Below, piece after piece: positions 33,311-42,623 of a DNA stretch of 64,000 nucleotides. Every line of letters begins with the position of its first letter. The stretch's first letter is position 1. Below the pieces are notes generated by a model, which worked only from the letters and a program-made list of their open reading frames with translations, made no database searches and was not told where the DNA came from. The translations under genes and the position numbers were made by a program. The DNA lies in the NCBI RefSeq assembly GCF_008641105.1, contig NZ_VTTI01000002.1, positions 62,001 to 126,000 on the forward strand, given 5' to 3'. The DNA comes from Halopseudomonas salina. Lineage in GTDB: Bacteria > Pseudomonadota > Gammaproteobacteria > Pseudomonadales > Pseudomonadaceae.

Positions 33311-35621
33311 TCAGCTCTGGAACGGTCCGGCTCTGGCTGTCGTTGCTGGTCAGACGATGGCCGACCGGTGCCCACCACTGCGGTAGCAAGCTGCGCACTG
33401 CGCGCTGGCCAAAGCGATCATCCAGAAGAAATATCACGCCGCTGTCCTGCGGCGTGCGTATGACCCGGCCGGCCGCCTGAACAACCTTTTGCACGCCGGG
33501 AAACAGATAGGTGTAGTCATATCCGGTCCCCGCACCGAACATGCTCTGCATGCGACTTTTTATCTCCTCGTTGACCGGGTTTACCTGCGGCAGGCCGAGG
33601 GTGGCGATAAAGGCCCCGATCAATCGATCGCCGGGCAGGTCGATGCCTTCGCCGAAGGCACCGCCGAGCACGGCAAAGCCAATGCCGCGCGAATGCGGGG
33701 TGAAGCGTTTGAGAAAATCCTCGCGCTCGGTTTCACTCATGCTGCGTGACTGGACCCACACCGGGACTTCCGGATGGGCGCTGGAAAATGTCTCGAACAC
33801 CTGTTGCAGATACGCGTAGCTGCTGAAAAACGCCAGATAGTTACCGGGTTGTCGTTCATACTGCTCGGCCATGATCTGGGTGATCGGCTGCAGACTGGTC
33901 GCGCGGTGTTGATAGCGGGTAGACAGATTGCCGGTAATCCGCACGTCCAGCTGCGCAGCCTCAAACGGCGATTCCACATCAAGCCACTGGTAGTCCTCGG
34001 ACAGGCCAAGCAGATCGGCATAGTAACCGGCCGGACTCAACGTGGCTGAGAACAGGGTGCTTGAATGGGCCGCGGCGAAGCGCGGTGCCAGAAAAGGCGC
34101 GGGTACCACATTACGCAGACACAGGGTGGACAGGGTACGGGTGCCGCTTGAGGGCAGGCGGGAAATGTCAAACAGCGAATGCGGCCCGTAGGCTTCGGCC
34201 AGACGGCAGAAAAGCATGGCGTCGAGATAGAACCGCAGCAGGGCTGAGTCGTTGCCGTTGGGCTGGTCGGTCAGATGATCGGTTATGGCGCCAACTGCCT
34301 TCTGCAGGCTGATGATGAACAGGTCGGCGATAGCAGGATATACCTGATAGGGCGCTTCCTGATCCCGGTGCAACTGGTTCCAATGCCGGCCAACCCGGTC
34401 CAGCGCGCTCTTCAGTCCGGATGGAGCTACCTTTCGCAAGTCATTGAATCTGTTCTGATCCAGCTCTGCGGTATACATGCTCCGGCCACGTTCGATTAGA
34501 TTGTGCGACTCATCCACCAACAGGGTGACGCGCCAGTCGTTGATCACCGTCAGACCGTAGAGCAGGGCGGTCATGTCGAAATAGTAGTTGTAGTCGCACA
34601 CCACCACATCCGACCAGCGGCATAGCTCCTGGCTCAGATAATAGGGGCAGACCTGGTGCTCCAGTGCGACTTTGCGCACCGCCTGCTGATCCAGCCAGCG
34701 TAGCGCCAGGGCTGCCTTGCGTGCGGCAGGTAAACGATCATAGAACCCCTGGGCCAGCGGGCAGGATTCGCCATGGCAGGCGCGATCGGGGTACTCGCAG
34801 GCCTTGTCGCGAGCGACGTGTTCGAGTACGCGCAGGGGCATGTCCGCTTCCTGGCTGCGCAGGGTAGCCAGTGCGTCCAGTCCCAGACGGCGACCAGGCG
34901 TCTTGGCCGTGAGGAAGAACAAGCGGTCCAGTTGCTGGTCGGGAAAGGCCTTCAACTGTGGGAACAGTGTAGCCAGTGTCTTGCCGATACCGGTCGTGGC
35001 CTGGGCCATCAGCGTTTTACCATCCCGTGCTGCCCGGTATACCGCCTCGGCCAGTTGCCGCTGGCCGCGGCGATAACTTGGGTGCGGAAAACTCAGCTGC
35101 CGCAGGCTCTGGTCGCGTTCGACCCGGTGGGCTGATTCCTGCTCCGCCCAGGCCAGAAAGCGCGAGCATTGCAGCTCGAAGAACTCGCGTAGCGCCTGCG
35201 CCCCGAAACGCTCGCGCAGCACCGTTTCCTTCTGGCTGATGACGTTGAAATACACCACCGCGAGATCTACCTCCTCCAGATCCAGCTCCGCACATAGCAG
35301 CCAGCCGTAGATCTTGACCTGCGCCCAGTGCAGTAGTCGGTGATTGTGCGGAATGCGGCTGACATCACCGCGGTGCGTCTTGACCTCTTCGAGCAGATTC
35401 AGGTCGGGGTCGTAACCATCGGCGCGGCCGGCGACATGCAGGTTTTCATAGGTACCGCTCAGCACCACCTCACACAGGTAATTCTCACCTCGCCGGGATG
35501 CCACAGTCCGGTGCCCGGCCATACCCTCCTGGGCGGTGGGCGCCGGCGTGAAGCGCAGGTCGAGATCACCCTCCTTGGCGGTGAATTCACAAAGGCTGCG
35601 CACGGCAACGCGATAACTCAT
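33306..35621 (-). CDS. Nuclease-XPD/DinG-type iron-sulfur helicase
   Basis: A 771-residue protein. The N-terminal part (about 20-130) looks like a PD-(D/E)XK nuclease, with GRADGYD and LLEEVKTH as the Asp and Glu-X-Lys. The rest is a superfamily 2 XPD/DinG helicase: Walker A ATTGIGKT, DEAH-type box LVDESHN, four cysteines between (CEYPDRACHGESC and CPYY) likely holding a [4Fe-4S] cluster, and C-terminal motifs FGEGIDLPGDR and VQAAGRVIRTPQD. It should unwind DNA 5' to 3'. ATG 35621 overlaps the FAN1 stop (ATGA), so the two are translationally coupled and probably act in the same repair path. Confidence 0.9.
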   Translation of the reverse strand: MSYRVAVRSLCEFTAKEGDLDLRFTPAPTAQEGMAGHRTVASRRGENYLCEVVLSGTYENLHVAGRADGYDPDLNLLEEVKTHRGDVSRIPHNHRLLHWAQVKIYGWLLCAELDLEEVDLAVVYFNVISQKETVLRERFGAQALREFFELQCSRFLAWAEQESAHRVERDQSLRQLSFPHPSYRRGQRQLAEAVYRAARDGKTLMAQATTGIGKTLATLFPQLKAFPDQQLDRLFFLTAKTPGRRLGLDALATLRSQEADMPLRVLEHVARDKACEYPDRACHGESCPLAQGFYDRLPAARKAALALRWLDQQAVRKVALEHQVCPYYLSQELCRWSDVVVCDYNYYFDMTALLYGLTVINDWRVTLLVDESHNLIERGRSMYTAELDQNRFNDLRKVAPSGLKSALDRVGRHWNQLHRDQEAPYQVYPAIADLFIISLQKAVGAITDHLTDQPNGNDSALLRFYLDAMLFCRLAEAYGPHSLFDISRLPSSGTRTLSTLCLRNVVPAPFLAPRFAAAHSSTLFSATLSPAGYYADLLGLSEDYQWLDVESPFEAAQLDVRITGNLSTRYQHRATSLQPITQIMAEQYERQPGNYLAFFSSYAYLQQVFETFSSAHPEVPVWVQSRSMSETEREDFLKRFTPHSRGIGFAVLGGAFGEGIDLPGDRLIGAFIATLGLPQVNPVNEEIKSRMQSMFGAGTGYDYTYLFPGVQKVVQAAGRVIRTPQDSGVIFLLDDRFGQRAVRSLLPQWWAPVGHRLTSNDSQSRTVPELK

Positions 35622-37282
35622 GCCTCGGCCCATTGCACATGGCACACATCCACGGGCATACCGTGCTGCTCACAAAAGGCGATCCAGCGGCGCTGATTGT
35701 CCTGCAGCCGATCACCGGGGCCCTTTACTTCGATCATCCGATAGCGTTTTTCCTGGGGCCAGAACTGGATCAGATCCGGCATGCCTGTGCGGTTGGCGCG
35801 TATGTCGCGCAGCATGCGCTCGAACCACTGCTGCAGGTGCGCGGGAGGCAGGCACAGCAGGGCCTGGTCCAATACCTCCGGACTCAGCCCCCAGTAGACA
35901 AACGGCGACTGAATACCCTGTTTTGCCATGTAGTTGTTGCGAATCACCTGCGGGTAGGTACCTGCCTGCAGATGCGCCAGGCAACCGCGAAACAGATCTT
36001 CCCGGCGCCGGTAGAAGTCGGTGCTATGCAGATCCACAGGGGCGCTGTGGAAGGGATGAAAGAATGCGCCTGGCAAGGGTGCGAATATCGCCTCCCAGCA
36101 GAGCAGACCAAAGAGGCTGCTGATCAGCGCGTTTTCCACGTAATACACAGGTGCCTGGGGCGTGGCGAGTTGCTCACTGACCGCGCGCTCAACCGAGCCG
36201 TGTTCGGGGCGCAGGAGCAACAGATCCATTCGCTTATGATCCTTGACCGCCGCAGCGCGCTGACGTGGTTGGCCCAGCTTGCGCGACAGCCTGCCCAGGG
36301 CTCGCTCGACCAGTTGCAATTCGCTCTCACTCTCCGGATTGGCCATGGCCAGCGTTGCCAGGGCATGGGCTTCTTCGTGATGGGCGAGTTTTTCGAGAAT
36401 GCGCACGCGTCGCTGCCTGGCTCCGGCGTAATGGCAACGGCTGTATAGTGCGAGTGCGGATACCAGCGCGCCCTCACGTTCCAGTTGCCGCGCCATTCTG
36501 TAAAGCAGCTTGCCGTGACGCTCCTGCAGATAGGGATTGGGGCTGGAGAAATCGCCGACCTGCTGCTCAACCTGTTGAACTGGCCTGCCGGCTTCGAATG
36601 CCTCACGACAGGCATGCAGATGCAGGAAATCGTCAATATCCCTCCTGCAGCGAAAGCCGCGGGATTGGGGTGGAATATCCACCGCCTCATAGCGAAAGAT
36701 CCCCAGATCGGCGAGTACAAACTCGGCCCAGGTCTGGTTCAGATTGCCGAAGAACATCAGCCGCAAACGATCACACAGATCATTGATTGTGAGGCTGTAA
36801 ATGGTCTCTTCGCTGCCTGCGCACCACTGGGCAAAGGGCCTTGGTTCGGTATTGAAGCCTTCAGTGCAGGAGCCGCTCAAGGCTTCGAAGATGGCGCCCT
36901 TGGTGCTGGTGCGCAGCGTTGCGGCTGCGGGCAACTGAGCCACAAGCTCATCCTTGCGCAGCAGCGAGAAAAGCTCGCCCATATCGATTTCGCCATCGGT
37001 ACGTAGCCAACCTAGCGCGCATAGCGGCGCAGCGGCCTGGGCTGTGGGACCAATTTCACTGTAATTCAGTTTGCTTGCACGAAAGTGCACACCCTTGCGC
37101 ATGACCAGGCGCACCAGCAATGCCTGGGCCGGAGTGTCCAGCCCGTCAAATTGCCTGATGAACGCCAGCTCATCCGCCTCCAGCAGATCGCTGTAACGCT
37201 CACGCACCCAGGCAAGGGCAACACGGAAGTTGTCCAGGTAGTACAAGGGGCTGAGTTCAGGGGGAGTGGGAATCGACATCAT
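35618..37282 (-). CDS. FAN1-type VRR-NUC structure-specific nuclease
   Basis: A 554-residue protein matching bacterial FAN1. The C-terminal VRR-NUC nuclease core carries GMPDLIQFWPQ and RMIEVKGPGDRLQDNQR, the PD...ExK catalytic set. Upstream are a winged-helix/SAP-like N-terminal region and a helical TPR-like region (LYSRCHYAGARQRRVRILEKLAHHEEA). FAN1 nucleases cut 5' flap structures and help unhook DNA interstrand crosslinks; the Pseudomonas aeruginosa enzyme has been studied structurally. Start is ATG 37282 or 37279; neither has a clear ribosome site. It is the first gene of an operon with the helicase. Confidence 0.9.
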   Translation of the reverse strand: MMSIPTPPELSPLYYLDNFRVALAWVRERYSDLLEADELAFIRQFDGLDTPAQALLVRLVMRKGVHFRASKLNYSEIGPTAQAAAPLCALGWLRTDGEIDMGELFSLLRKDELVAQLPAAATLRTSTKGAIFEALSGSCTEGFNTEPRPFAQWCAGSEETIYSLTINDLCDRLRLMFFGNLNQTWAEFVLADLGIFRYEAVDIPPQSRGFRCRRDIDDFLHLHACREAFEAGRPVQQVEQQVGDFSSPNPYLQERHGKLLYRMARQLEREGALVSALALYSRCHYAGARQRRVRILEKLAHHEEAHALATLAMANPESESELQLVERALGRLSRKLGQPRQRAAAVKDHKRMDLLLLRPEHGSVERAVSEQLATPQAPVYYVENALISSLFGLLCWEAIFAPLPGAFFHPFHSAPVDLHSTDFYRRREDLFRGCLAHLQAGTYPQVIRNNYMAKQGIQSPFVYWGLSPEVLDQALLCLPPAHLQQWFERMLRDIRANRTGMPDLIQFWPQEKRYRMIEVKGPGDRLQDNQRRWIAFCEQHGMPVDVCHVQWAEA

Positions 37283-37466
37283 CAAAGTCTACTAGTTATC
37301 TATCCAGTAGTCTGCTCTCTGGCCAGCGTCTGTTCAAGCGCCTGGTGCAAGAGCAGGCAGTCCCTAAGGGATGGGGAACCGAATGTGTACGTCGCAATTG
37401 GAGTAGAGTGCTGCTATTCGGGCTATACGCCATGTCGCCCGTAGAATCGCCAACGAGAGGTCTGCT

Positions 37467-38453
37467 TTGCGCATCATGTTGTCTGTGTTCACTTTCCTTA
37501 TCATTCTGAGCAGCCTCTGGGCCGTTCTGGCCCTGTGGTTTCAGGCGCACTGGGGCATCGCCGGGCGCTACCTGTTTTCTGGCCTGTGGGTTGTCGGGTC
37601 ACTTCTTCTCATCTGGCTGGCGTGGAAAGGGTCGGCGTGGCTGGGCATTGGCATCTATGTCATTGCCTTTGCAGGGCTGCTGTTCTGGTGGAATAGCCTC
37701 GAACCTAGCCACGACCGCGACTGGGCAGACGATCTGGCGCATATCACCACGGGAGAGGTGCAGGGCAGCACTGTTGTTCTGCACAATGTCCGTAACTTCA
37801 GCTGGCGCAGTGATCAGGATTACGACACCGTCTGGGAAACGCGCCAGTACGATCTCAACCAGTTGGCGTCGGTGGACGTGGTGACGTCCTACTGGGGTAT
37901 CCCGGCCATTGCCCATATTCTGGTGTCGTTCGGTTTCAGTGATGGCCGGTTCATTACCTTCACCGTGGAGGTCCGGCGTGAGCAGACCGAGGTGTTCTCC
38001 GAGCTTGGCGGCTTCTTCAAGCAATTCGAGCTCGCCATCATCGCCAGTGACGAGCGTGATGTGATTCACGTACGCACCAATGTGCGCGGTGAGGATGCCT
38101 ATCTGTACCGCGTCGAATTGTCCGATGCCGCCATGCGCTCGCTGTTTCTTGCCTATGTGAATCAGGCAAACCGGCTGGCCGAACAGCCGCGGTTCTATCA
38201 AACGGTCACCGCCAACTGCACCACACTGGTGTTCAAGATGATGCAGTCGATTGTCGACGGCTTACCCTTTGACTACCGGCTGCTGCTTTCTGGGTATTTG
38301 CCGTCCTATATCCAGAAGATGGGCGGTTTGCAGCCGGATGTGGCCATGGCCGAGTTGCGCCAGGCTGGACGCATTACGCTTCGGGCCAGGGAGGCTGGGC
38401 ACAGCAAGAACTTTTCCAGGGTAATCCGACAAGGCGTGCCGGGTTGGCGATAG
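37467..38453 (+). CDS. DUF4105 (Lnb N-terminal-like) membrane protein
   Basis: A 328-residue protein with two or three N-terminal transmembrane segments (to about residue 76) and a DUF4105 domain: VVLHNVRNFSWRS, VTSYWG, FTVEVRRE, and FYQTVTANCTTLVF, whose Cys is the likely nucleophile of this papain-like fold. DUF4105 is the same domain as the N-terminal part of the lipoprotein acyltransferase Lnb. TTG 37467 is chosen as start since GAGAGG lies six bases upstream; ATG 37476 is too far from it. Function here is uncertain. Confidence 0.82.
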   Translation: MRIMLSVFTFLIILSSLWAVLALWFQAHWGIAGRYLFSGLWVVGSLLLIWLAWKGSAWLGIGIYVIAFAGLLFWWNSLEPSHDRDWADDLAHITTGEVQGSTVVLHNVRNFSWRSDQDYDTVWETRQYDLNQLASVDVVTSYWGIPAIAHILVSFGFSDGRFITFTVEVRREQTEVFSELGGFFKQFELAIIASDERDVIHVRTNVRGEDAYLYRVELSDAAMRSLFLAYVNQANRLAEQPRFYQTVTANCTTLVFKMMQSIVDGLPFDYRLLLSGYLPSYIQKMGGLQPDVAMAELRQAGRITLRAREAGHSKNFSRVIRQGVPGWR

Positions 38454-38518
38454 GTGGCGGAACCTTCGGCAAGGGTGTGTGCTCGAATAGATAATAATCT
38501 CTGAATGAGCACCACACC

Positions 38519-38902
38519 ATGAATCACATCAGCCACCCGCTGCTTCTCGCGGGATTACTGGGAATCAGCATCAGCCTCGGCGTCCAGGCGCAACAGGCGC
38601 CGATCGTTGCCGCTGAGGCAGAACATATCGTTGCCGACCCGGAAATGCATGCCCAGGAACGCATGGAACGTTCCATAAGCCTGGTCGAGTCACGTGCCAA
38701 TATCGAGCGAAGCCGGGGTATGCGCGGTGCCGCGGAACAGCTGCATCAGGTAGCGGACCTGTTGCGCAAAGCACCGCAGACCGGAGAAACGGCGCAATTG
38801 GCCGCCGAAGCGGTCATAGCGGTAGAGCGTGGCGCAATTACTGAGGCGATGGTGCTGGCCGAGAGCGCGGCTATGCTCGCAGAACGCACCGCCGGGCACT
38901 AA
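38519..38902 (+). CDS. Small secreted alpha-helical protein, unknown
   Basis: A 127-residue protein with a signal peptide (LLLAGLLGISISLGVQAQ) and a mature part rich in Ala, Glu and Arg that should be helical (ESRANIERSRGMRGAAEQLH, then AQLAAEAVIAVERG). No cysteine or known motif. It begins 65 bases after the DUF4105 gene and ends 9 bases before the stop of the convergent permease gene. I do not recognise the family. Confidence 0.7.
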   Translation: MNHISHPLLLAGLLGISISLGVQAQQAPIVAAEAEHIVADPEMHAQERMERSISLVESRANIERSRGMRGAAEQLHQVADLLRKAPQTGETAQLAAEAVIAVERGAITEAMVLAESAAMLAERTAGH

Positions 38903-38911
38903 CCGGGGAAT

Positions 38912-39973
38912 TCAATTGCGAACCCGTTTGGCAGTATCGCTCATCATGATGCCCGCCCAGCGCGTCTGGGGGGAGGAGTCCAAGGCCAGTTTGGCAATCA
39001 TCGTCAGCGGCACCGCCAACAGCATGCCTATGGGGCCGAATACGTAGCCCCAGAGTAATAACGAAATCAACACCACCAGTGGTGACAACCCCAGGCTGCG
39101 ACCCATCAGGCGCGGCTCAAGGACGCTGCCGATAGCCGTATTGACCGCCACATACAATGCCAGCACCAGCAACCCTTCTACCGGGCCGATACCCATCATG
39201 GCGATGAGAACTGCGGGTATCGCAGCAATAATCGAACCGATCGTAGGAATGAAATTGAGCAGGCCGGCTACGATCGCCCAGAGCACGGCAAAATCGACGC
39301 CCATGAAGGTCAGTCCGATACCCACGATGACCCCGGTTGCAGTACTTGCCGCAGTCTTGATCACCAGATAGCGATACACCGAACGCAGGAAGCGTCTTCC
39401 GCGCACACGTGCACGCCTGCGCCCCGGAAAGGCAGCATTGAGCTTGCCGGCAAAGGTGCGTTCTTCCAGCAGAAGGAACATGAACGCCAGCAACACCAAC
39501 AGGGTGCTGGCCGTGAATTGCCCCAGCCCACCGGCCAGATCCCGGGCAACCCCGGTAATGGTCGCGGTCGCCGGCAGCGGCACGGTAGCGGGCAAAAGCT
39601 CGGCAGGCAGACCCCGTGCGGCGATCATTTCCCGTAGCTCAACCGTCCAGCCGACAAACCGCGCCTGATAAAACGGCGCCTGGGTTGCCATGCTCTCAGC
39701 CGCACCCTTCAGGGCCAGAAATAGCAGGAAAAAGGTCAAGCCCACCACCGAAAACAACACCAATACCGACAACGGCCCGGGCACACCACGCCGCTGCATC
39801 CAGCTCAACGGCGGCGCACAGATAATCGCCAGAAAGGCCGCCAACAGAAAAGGCGTAAGAATATGGCTGATCGCCTTGAGGCCACCCAGCACAATGACCA
39901 ATGCCGCAGCGCCGAGCAGCCATTGCACAGCTGTGGAGTAGGATCGGTTGGTTTGGGGCAGATAGGATTGCAT
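38912..39973 (-). CDS. AI-2E family (PerM/YdiK-type) permease
   Basis: A 353-residue inner-membrane protein with about eight transmembrane segments. Family marks are the C-terminal LLNFIPTIGSIIAAIPAVLIA, NTAIGSVLEPRLMGRSLGLSPLV region and the final LLAVPLTMIAKLAL helix. The group covers exporters/antiporters of varied substrate; the quorum-signal role of TqsA should not be assumed. ATG 39973 has AGGA seven bases upstream; the open frame starts earlier (40006) without a ribosome site. Confidence 0.9.
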   Translation of the reverse strand: MQSYLPQTNRSYSTAVQWLLGAAALVIVLGGLKAISHILTPFLLAAFLAIICAPPLSWMQRRGVPGPLSVLVLFSVVGLTFFLLFLALKGAAESMATQAPFYQARFVGWTVELREMIAARGLPAELLPATVPLPATATITGVARDLAGGLGQFTASTLLVLLAFMFLLLEERTFAGKLNAAFPGRRRARVRGRRFLRSVYRYLVIKTAASTATGVIVGIGLTFMGVDFAVLWAIVAGLLNFIPTIGSIIAAIPAVLIAMMGIGPVEGLLVLALYVAVNTAIGSVLEPRLMGRSLGLSPLVVLISLLLWGYVFGPIGMLLAVPLTMIAKLALDSSPQTRWAGIMMSDTAKRVRN

Positions 39974-40096
39974 CTGGGTTCCTGGATGAGAAAAGAATGC
40001 CGCCATCTTAATGGGAAATCACTCGAGCCTATAGTGTGGAACGCATCGAAAATGCGACTCTGTATCTATATTTGTTCTAAGGATAGGAGGTGAAAC

Positions 40097-40552
40097 ATGC
40101 CAAACATAGACACTTTTATGCGCGCCACCATAGACGAAGCCCGTGCCGGCCTGGCCGAGGGGGGAATCCCGATTGGTTCGGTTCTGGTACACGACGGCAG
40201 GATCATTGGCCGTGGGCACAATCGGCGAGTCCAGCAGGGCAGTGCGATCCTGCATGGTGAGATGGATGCGCTGGAGAACGCCGGTCGCCAACCCGCGTCC
40301 GTATATGCGTCCTCCACGCTCTATACCACGCTGTCGCCATGCGCGATGTGCACCGGGGCGATTCTGCTCTATGGCATTCCGCGGGTGGTAATCGGTGAGA
40401 ACCGGACATTCATGGGTGAAGAAGCGCTACTCCGGGAGCGGGGAGTGGAGGTGGAGGTATTGCAGGACCCGGAATGTATTGAGCTGATGCGGTCGTTTAT
40501 TGCGGCCAACCCCGAACTATGGAACGAGGATATCGGTAAGGAGCAGCATTGA
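40097..40552 (+). CDS. Cytosine deaminase-like (fungal FCY1 type) nucleoside deaminase
   Basis: A 151-residue zinc deaminase. Motifs HGEMDALEN (zinc His and catalytic Glu) and TLSPCAMCTGAILLYGIPR (two zinc cysteines) are followed by VVIGENRTFMGE and end with an NEDIG-like tail, the pattern of yeast cytosine deaminase FCY1 rather than bacterial CodA, which is an amidohydrolase. It would convert cytosine to uracil or deaminate a related base. The ribosome site is very strong (TAGGAGGTGA). It lies 75 bases before the TRAP transporter genes and could be cotranscribed with them. Confidence 0.85.
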   Translation: MPNIDTFMRATIDEARAGLAEGGIPIGSVLVHDGRIIGRGHNRRVQQGSAILHGEMDALENAGRQPASVYASSTLYTTLSPCAMCTGAILLYGIPRVVIGENRTFMGEEALLRERGVEVEVLQDPECIELMRSFIAANPELWNEDIGKEQH

Positions 40553-40627
40553 CCTGGGATTTTTTTCTGGCGCTATCGTCAGGCTCGACTATATTTTTCT
40601 GTAACAAATCAGTTGTCGGGTCTAGGG

Positions 40628-41134
40628 ATGCGGACGATTCAGGTATTTGTTCTGGCAGTGGAGGCCATTACCCGGTTCGTGGGCCGGTGTTCGATGTATC
40701 TGATTTTTGTCATGATGGGCGTTCTGCTCTATTCCTCCCTGAGTAAATCCTTCTGGCAGCCTGCGGTCTGGACCCTTGAGTCCGCGCAATTTCTGATGGT
40801 GGCGTACTTCCTGCTGGGGGGCGCCTATTCCATGCAGCTGGATGCCCATGTGCGCATGGATCTGCTGTACAGCCGCTGGGCACCTCGCACCCGCGCAATG
40901 ATCGACTCAGTCACCATACTGCTATTGATTTTCTTTCTGGTGTTCCTGCTTTACGGCGGTATTTCCTCGACCAGTTATGCGTTGGAATACGATGAAACCA
41001 GTTATTCAGCCTGGTCACCGCCGATGGCCCCGATCAAGATCGTGATGTGCATCGGTATCGGATTGATGCTGCTGCAAACCGTTGCGACGCTCTGCCGCGA
41101 CGTGGCCCAGGCAGTGGGGAGGCCATTGCGATGA
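40628..41134 (+). CDS. TRAP transporter small permease (DctQ type)
   Basis: A 168-residue protein with four transmembrane helices and the DctQ pattern (LESAQFLMVAYFLLGGAYSM, then DAHVRMDLLY). It helps the large permease carry substrate across the inner membrane. ATG 40628 follows a GGGTCTAGGG stretch; an in-frame TTG at 40613 is weaker. It overlaps the large permease start by ATGA, so the two are coupled. Confidence 0.88.
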   Translation: MRTIQVFVLAVEAITRFVGRCSMYLIFVMMGVLLYSSLSKSFWQPAVWTLESAQFLMVAYFLLGGAYSMQLDAHVRMDLLYSRWAPRTRAMIDSVTILLLIFFLVFLLYGGISSTSYALEYDETSYSAWSPPMAPIKIVMCIGIGLMLLQTVATLCRDVAQAVGRPLR

Positions 41135-42456
41135 GTCACAACGCCATTGCGCTGCTGATGTTCTCCAGCATGATGGTGTTGTTGTTGACGGGTAAACGGG
41201 TATTCGGTGCCATTGGCTTTGTTGCGGTGGCGTCCGCACTGCTGCTCTGGGGTGATGGCGGTTCGGAAATGGCCTTCAGCTCGGCGATGAAGCTGATGAA
41301 GTGGTACCCGCTGCTCACCCTGCCGCTGTTCATCTACATGGGTTACATGCTCTCCGAATCCGGGCTGGCGGAAGACCTGTATCGCATGTTTCATGTGTGG
41401 ATGGGCCCGGTGCATGGTGGTCTGGCGATTGGAACCATTGCCTTGATGGTGGCCATCTCGGCTATGAACGGTCTGAGTGTGGCGGGCATGGCGATCGGCG
41501 CCAGTATTGCGCTACCGGAACTGCTGCGCCGGGGTTACGACAAGATCATGGTGACCGGCGTTATACAGGCGGGGAGTTCGCTGGGTATTCTGATTCCGCC
41601 CAGCGTTGTGCTGGTGCTCTACGGCATGATCGCCCGTCAACCGGTGGGTCAGTTATGGTTGGCAGGCGTGTTTCCGGGCCTGCTGATGGCCGGATTATTT
41701 ATCCTCTATATCGCGATCCGTTGCCGGCTGCAGCCGGAGCTCGGGCCCCCACTGCCGGAAGAGGAGCGTCAGCAGATTACCTGGCCGGAAAAATTGCGTC
41801 TGTTGCAGGCGGGTATCGTGCCGCTTTTCATCTTTTTTGCCATGACCGGTCTGTTTCTGCTGGGTTACACCAGCCTGGTAGAGAGCTCTGCAGTGGGTGC
41901 GGCCGCTGCAACCCTCGCTGCGCTGGTGAAAAGACGCCTGTCGCGCAAGGTATTTGAAGAGACTCTGCGCCGTACCCTGGCGATCAGCTGCATGTTCATG
42001 TGGATCATTCTTGCTGCATTGTGCTTTGGCGCGGTATTCGATGGCCTGGGTGCGGTCCGCGCTATTGAAACCTTTTTCCTTGAAAACCTCGGGCTTGGGC
42101 CTTGGCAGGTGCTGATTCTGATGCAGCTGTCGTTCATCGTCATGGGTATGTTTCTGGACGACACGGCGATGCTGGTGATTGTCGCGCCGCTGTACATACC
42201 CCTGGTTGGCGCACTGGGGTTCGACCTGATCTGGTACGGCGTGCTCTATACCATCACCTGCCAGATTGCCTATATGACGCCGCCGTTCGGCTACAACCTG
42301 TTTCTCATGCGCGCAATGGCGCCACCGGAAGTCAGCCTGCGCGACATCTATGTATCGGTAACGCCTTTCGTGCTGATCATGATGCTGGCGCTGATTCTGG
42401 TGATGGTTTTCCCCCAGATAGCCCTCTGGTTGCCCGAGTGGCACTACGGCGACTGA
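41131..42456 (+). CDS. TRAP transporter large permease (DctM type)
   Basis: A 441-residue inner-membrane protein with about 12 transmembrane helices. Diagnostic segments are the early GKRVFGAIGFVAVASALLLW, MNGLSVAGMAIGASIALPEL, GSSLGILIPPSVVLVLYGM, and the late MFLDDTAMLVIVAPLYIPL. It is the sodium-coupled transport subunit. The ATG overlaps the dctQ-type stop and has GGGGAGG upstream. The 167-base gap to the binding-protein gene contains only a short CCCGGC/GCCGGG inverted repeat (42467-42487). Confidence 0.92.
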   Translation: MSHNAIALLMFSSMMVLLLTGKRVFGAIGFVAVASALLLWGDGGSEMAFSSAMKLMKWYPLLTLPLFIYMGYMLSESGLAEDLYRMFHVWMGPVHGGLAIGTIALMVAISAMNGLSVAGMAIGASIALPELLRRGYDKIMVTGVIQAGSSLGILIPPSVVLVLYGMIARQPVGQLWLAGVFPGLLMAGLFILYIAIRCRLQPELGPPLPEEERQQITWPEKLRLLQAGIVPLFIFFAMTGLFLLGYTSLVESSAVGAAAATLAALVKRRLSRKVFEETLRRTLAISCMFMWIILAALCFGAVFDGLGAVRAIETFFLENLGLGPWQVLILMQLSFIVMGMFLDDTAMLVIVAPLYIPLVGALGFDLIWYGVLYTITCQIAYMTPPFGYNLFLMRAMAPPEVSLRDIYVSVTPFVLIMMLALILVMVFPQIALWLPEWHYGD

Positions 42457-42623
42457 TTTAATGCGGCCCGGCTTTGTGAGTGCCGGGGTCTTGGCTGGAC
42501 AGATTGACGGCAGCGCACGCCGCTGCCCGACAGGGACACTGCACCGACCATGCTGGCCGTTGCAGCGCAATGTGGTGGTACGAAGTGGTTGTACAACCCT
42601 AAGACATCAATGGAGAGACCAGC

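Noticed and set aside
38912..39973. Quorum-sensing AI-2 exporter
   Set aside because: Membership of the AI-2E family does not show AI-2 transport; most members have other or unknown substrates.
42467..42487. Terminator between the TRAP permease and binding-protein genes
   Set aside because: Only a six-pair stem with a nine-base loop and no T run; not convincing as a terminator.
41695..42570. 291-codon minus-strand frame over the TRAP large permease
   Set aside because: Composition rich in His, Gln and Arg is typical of the antisense of membrane-protein codons; no motif.
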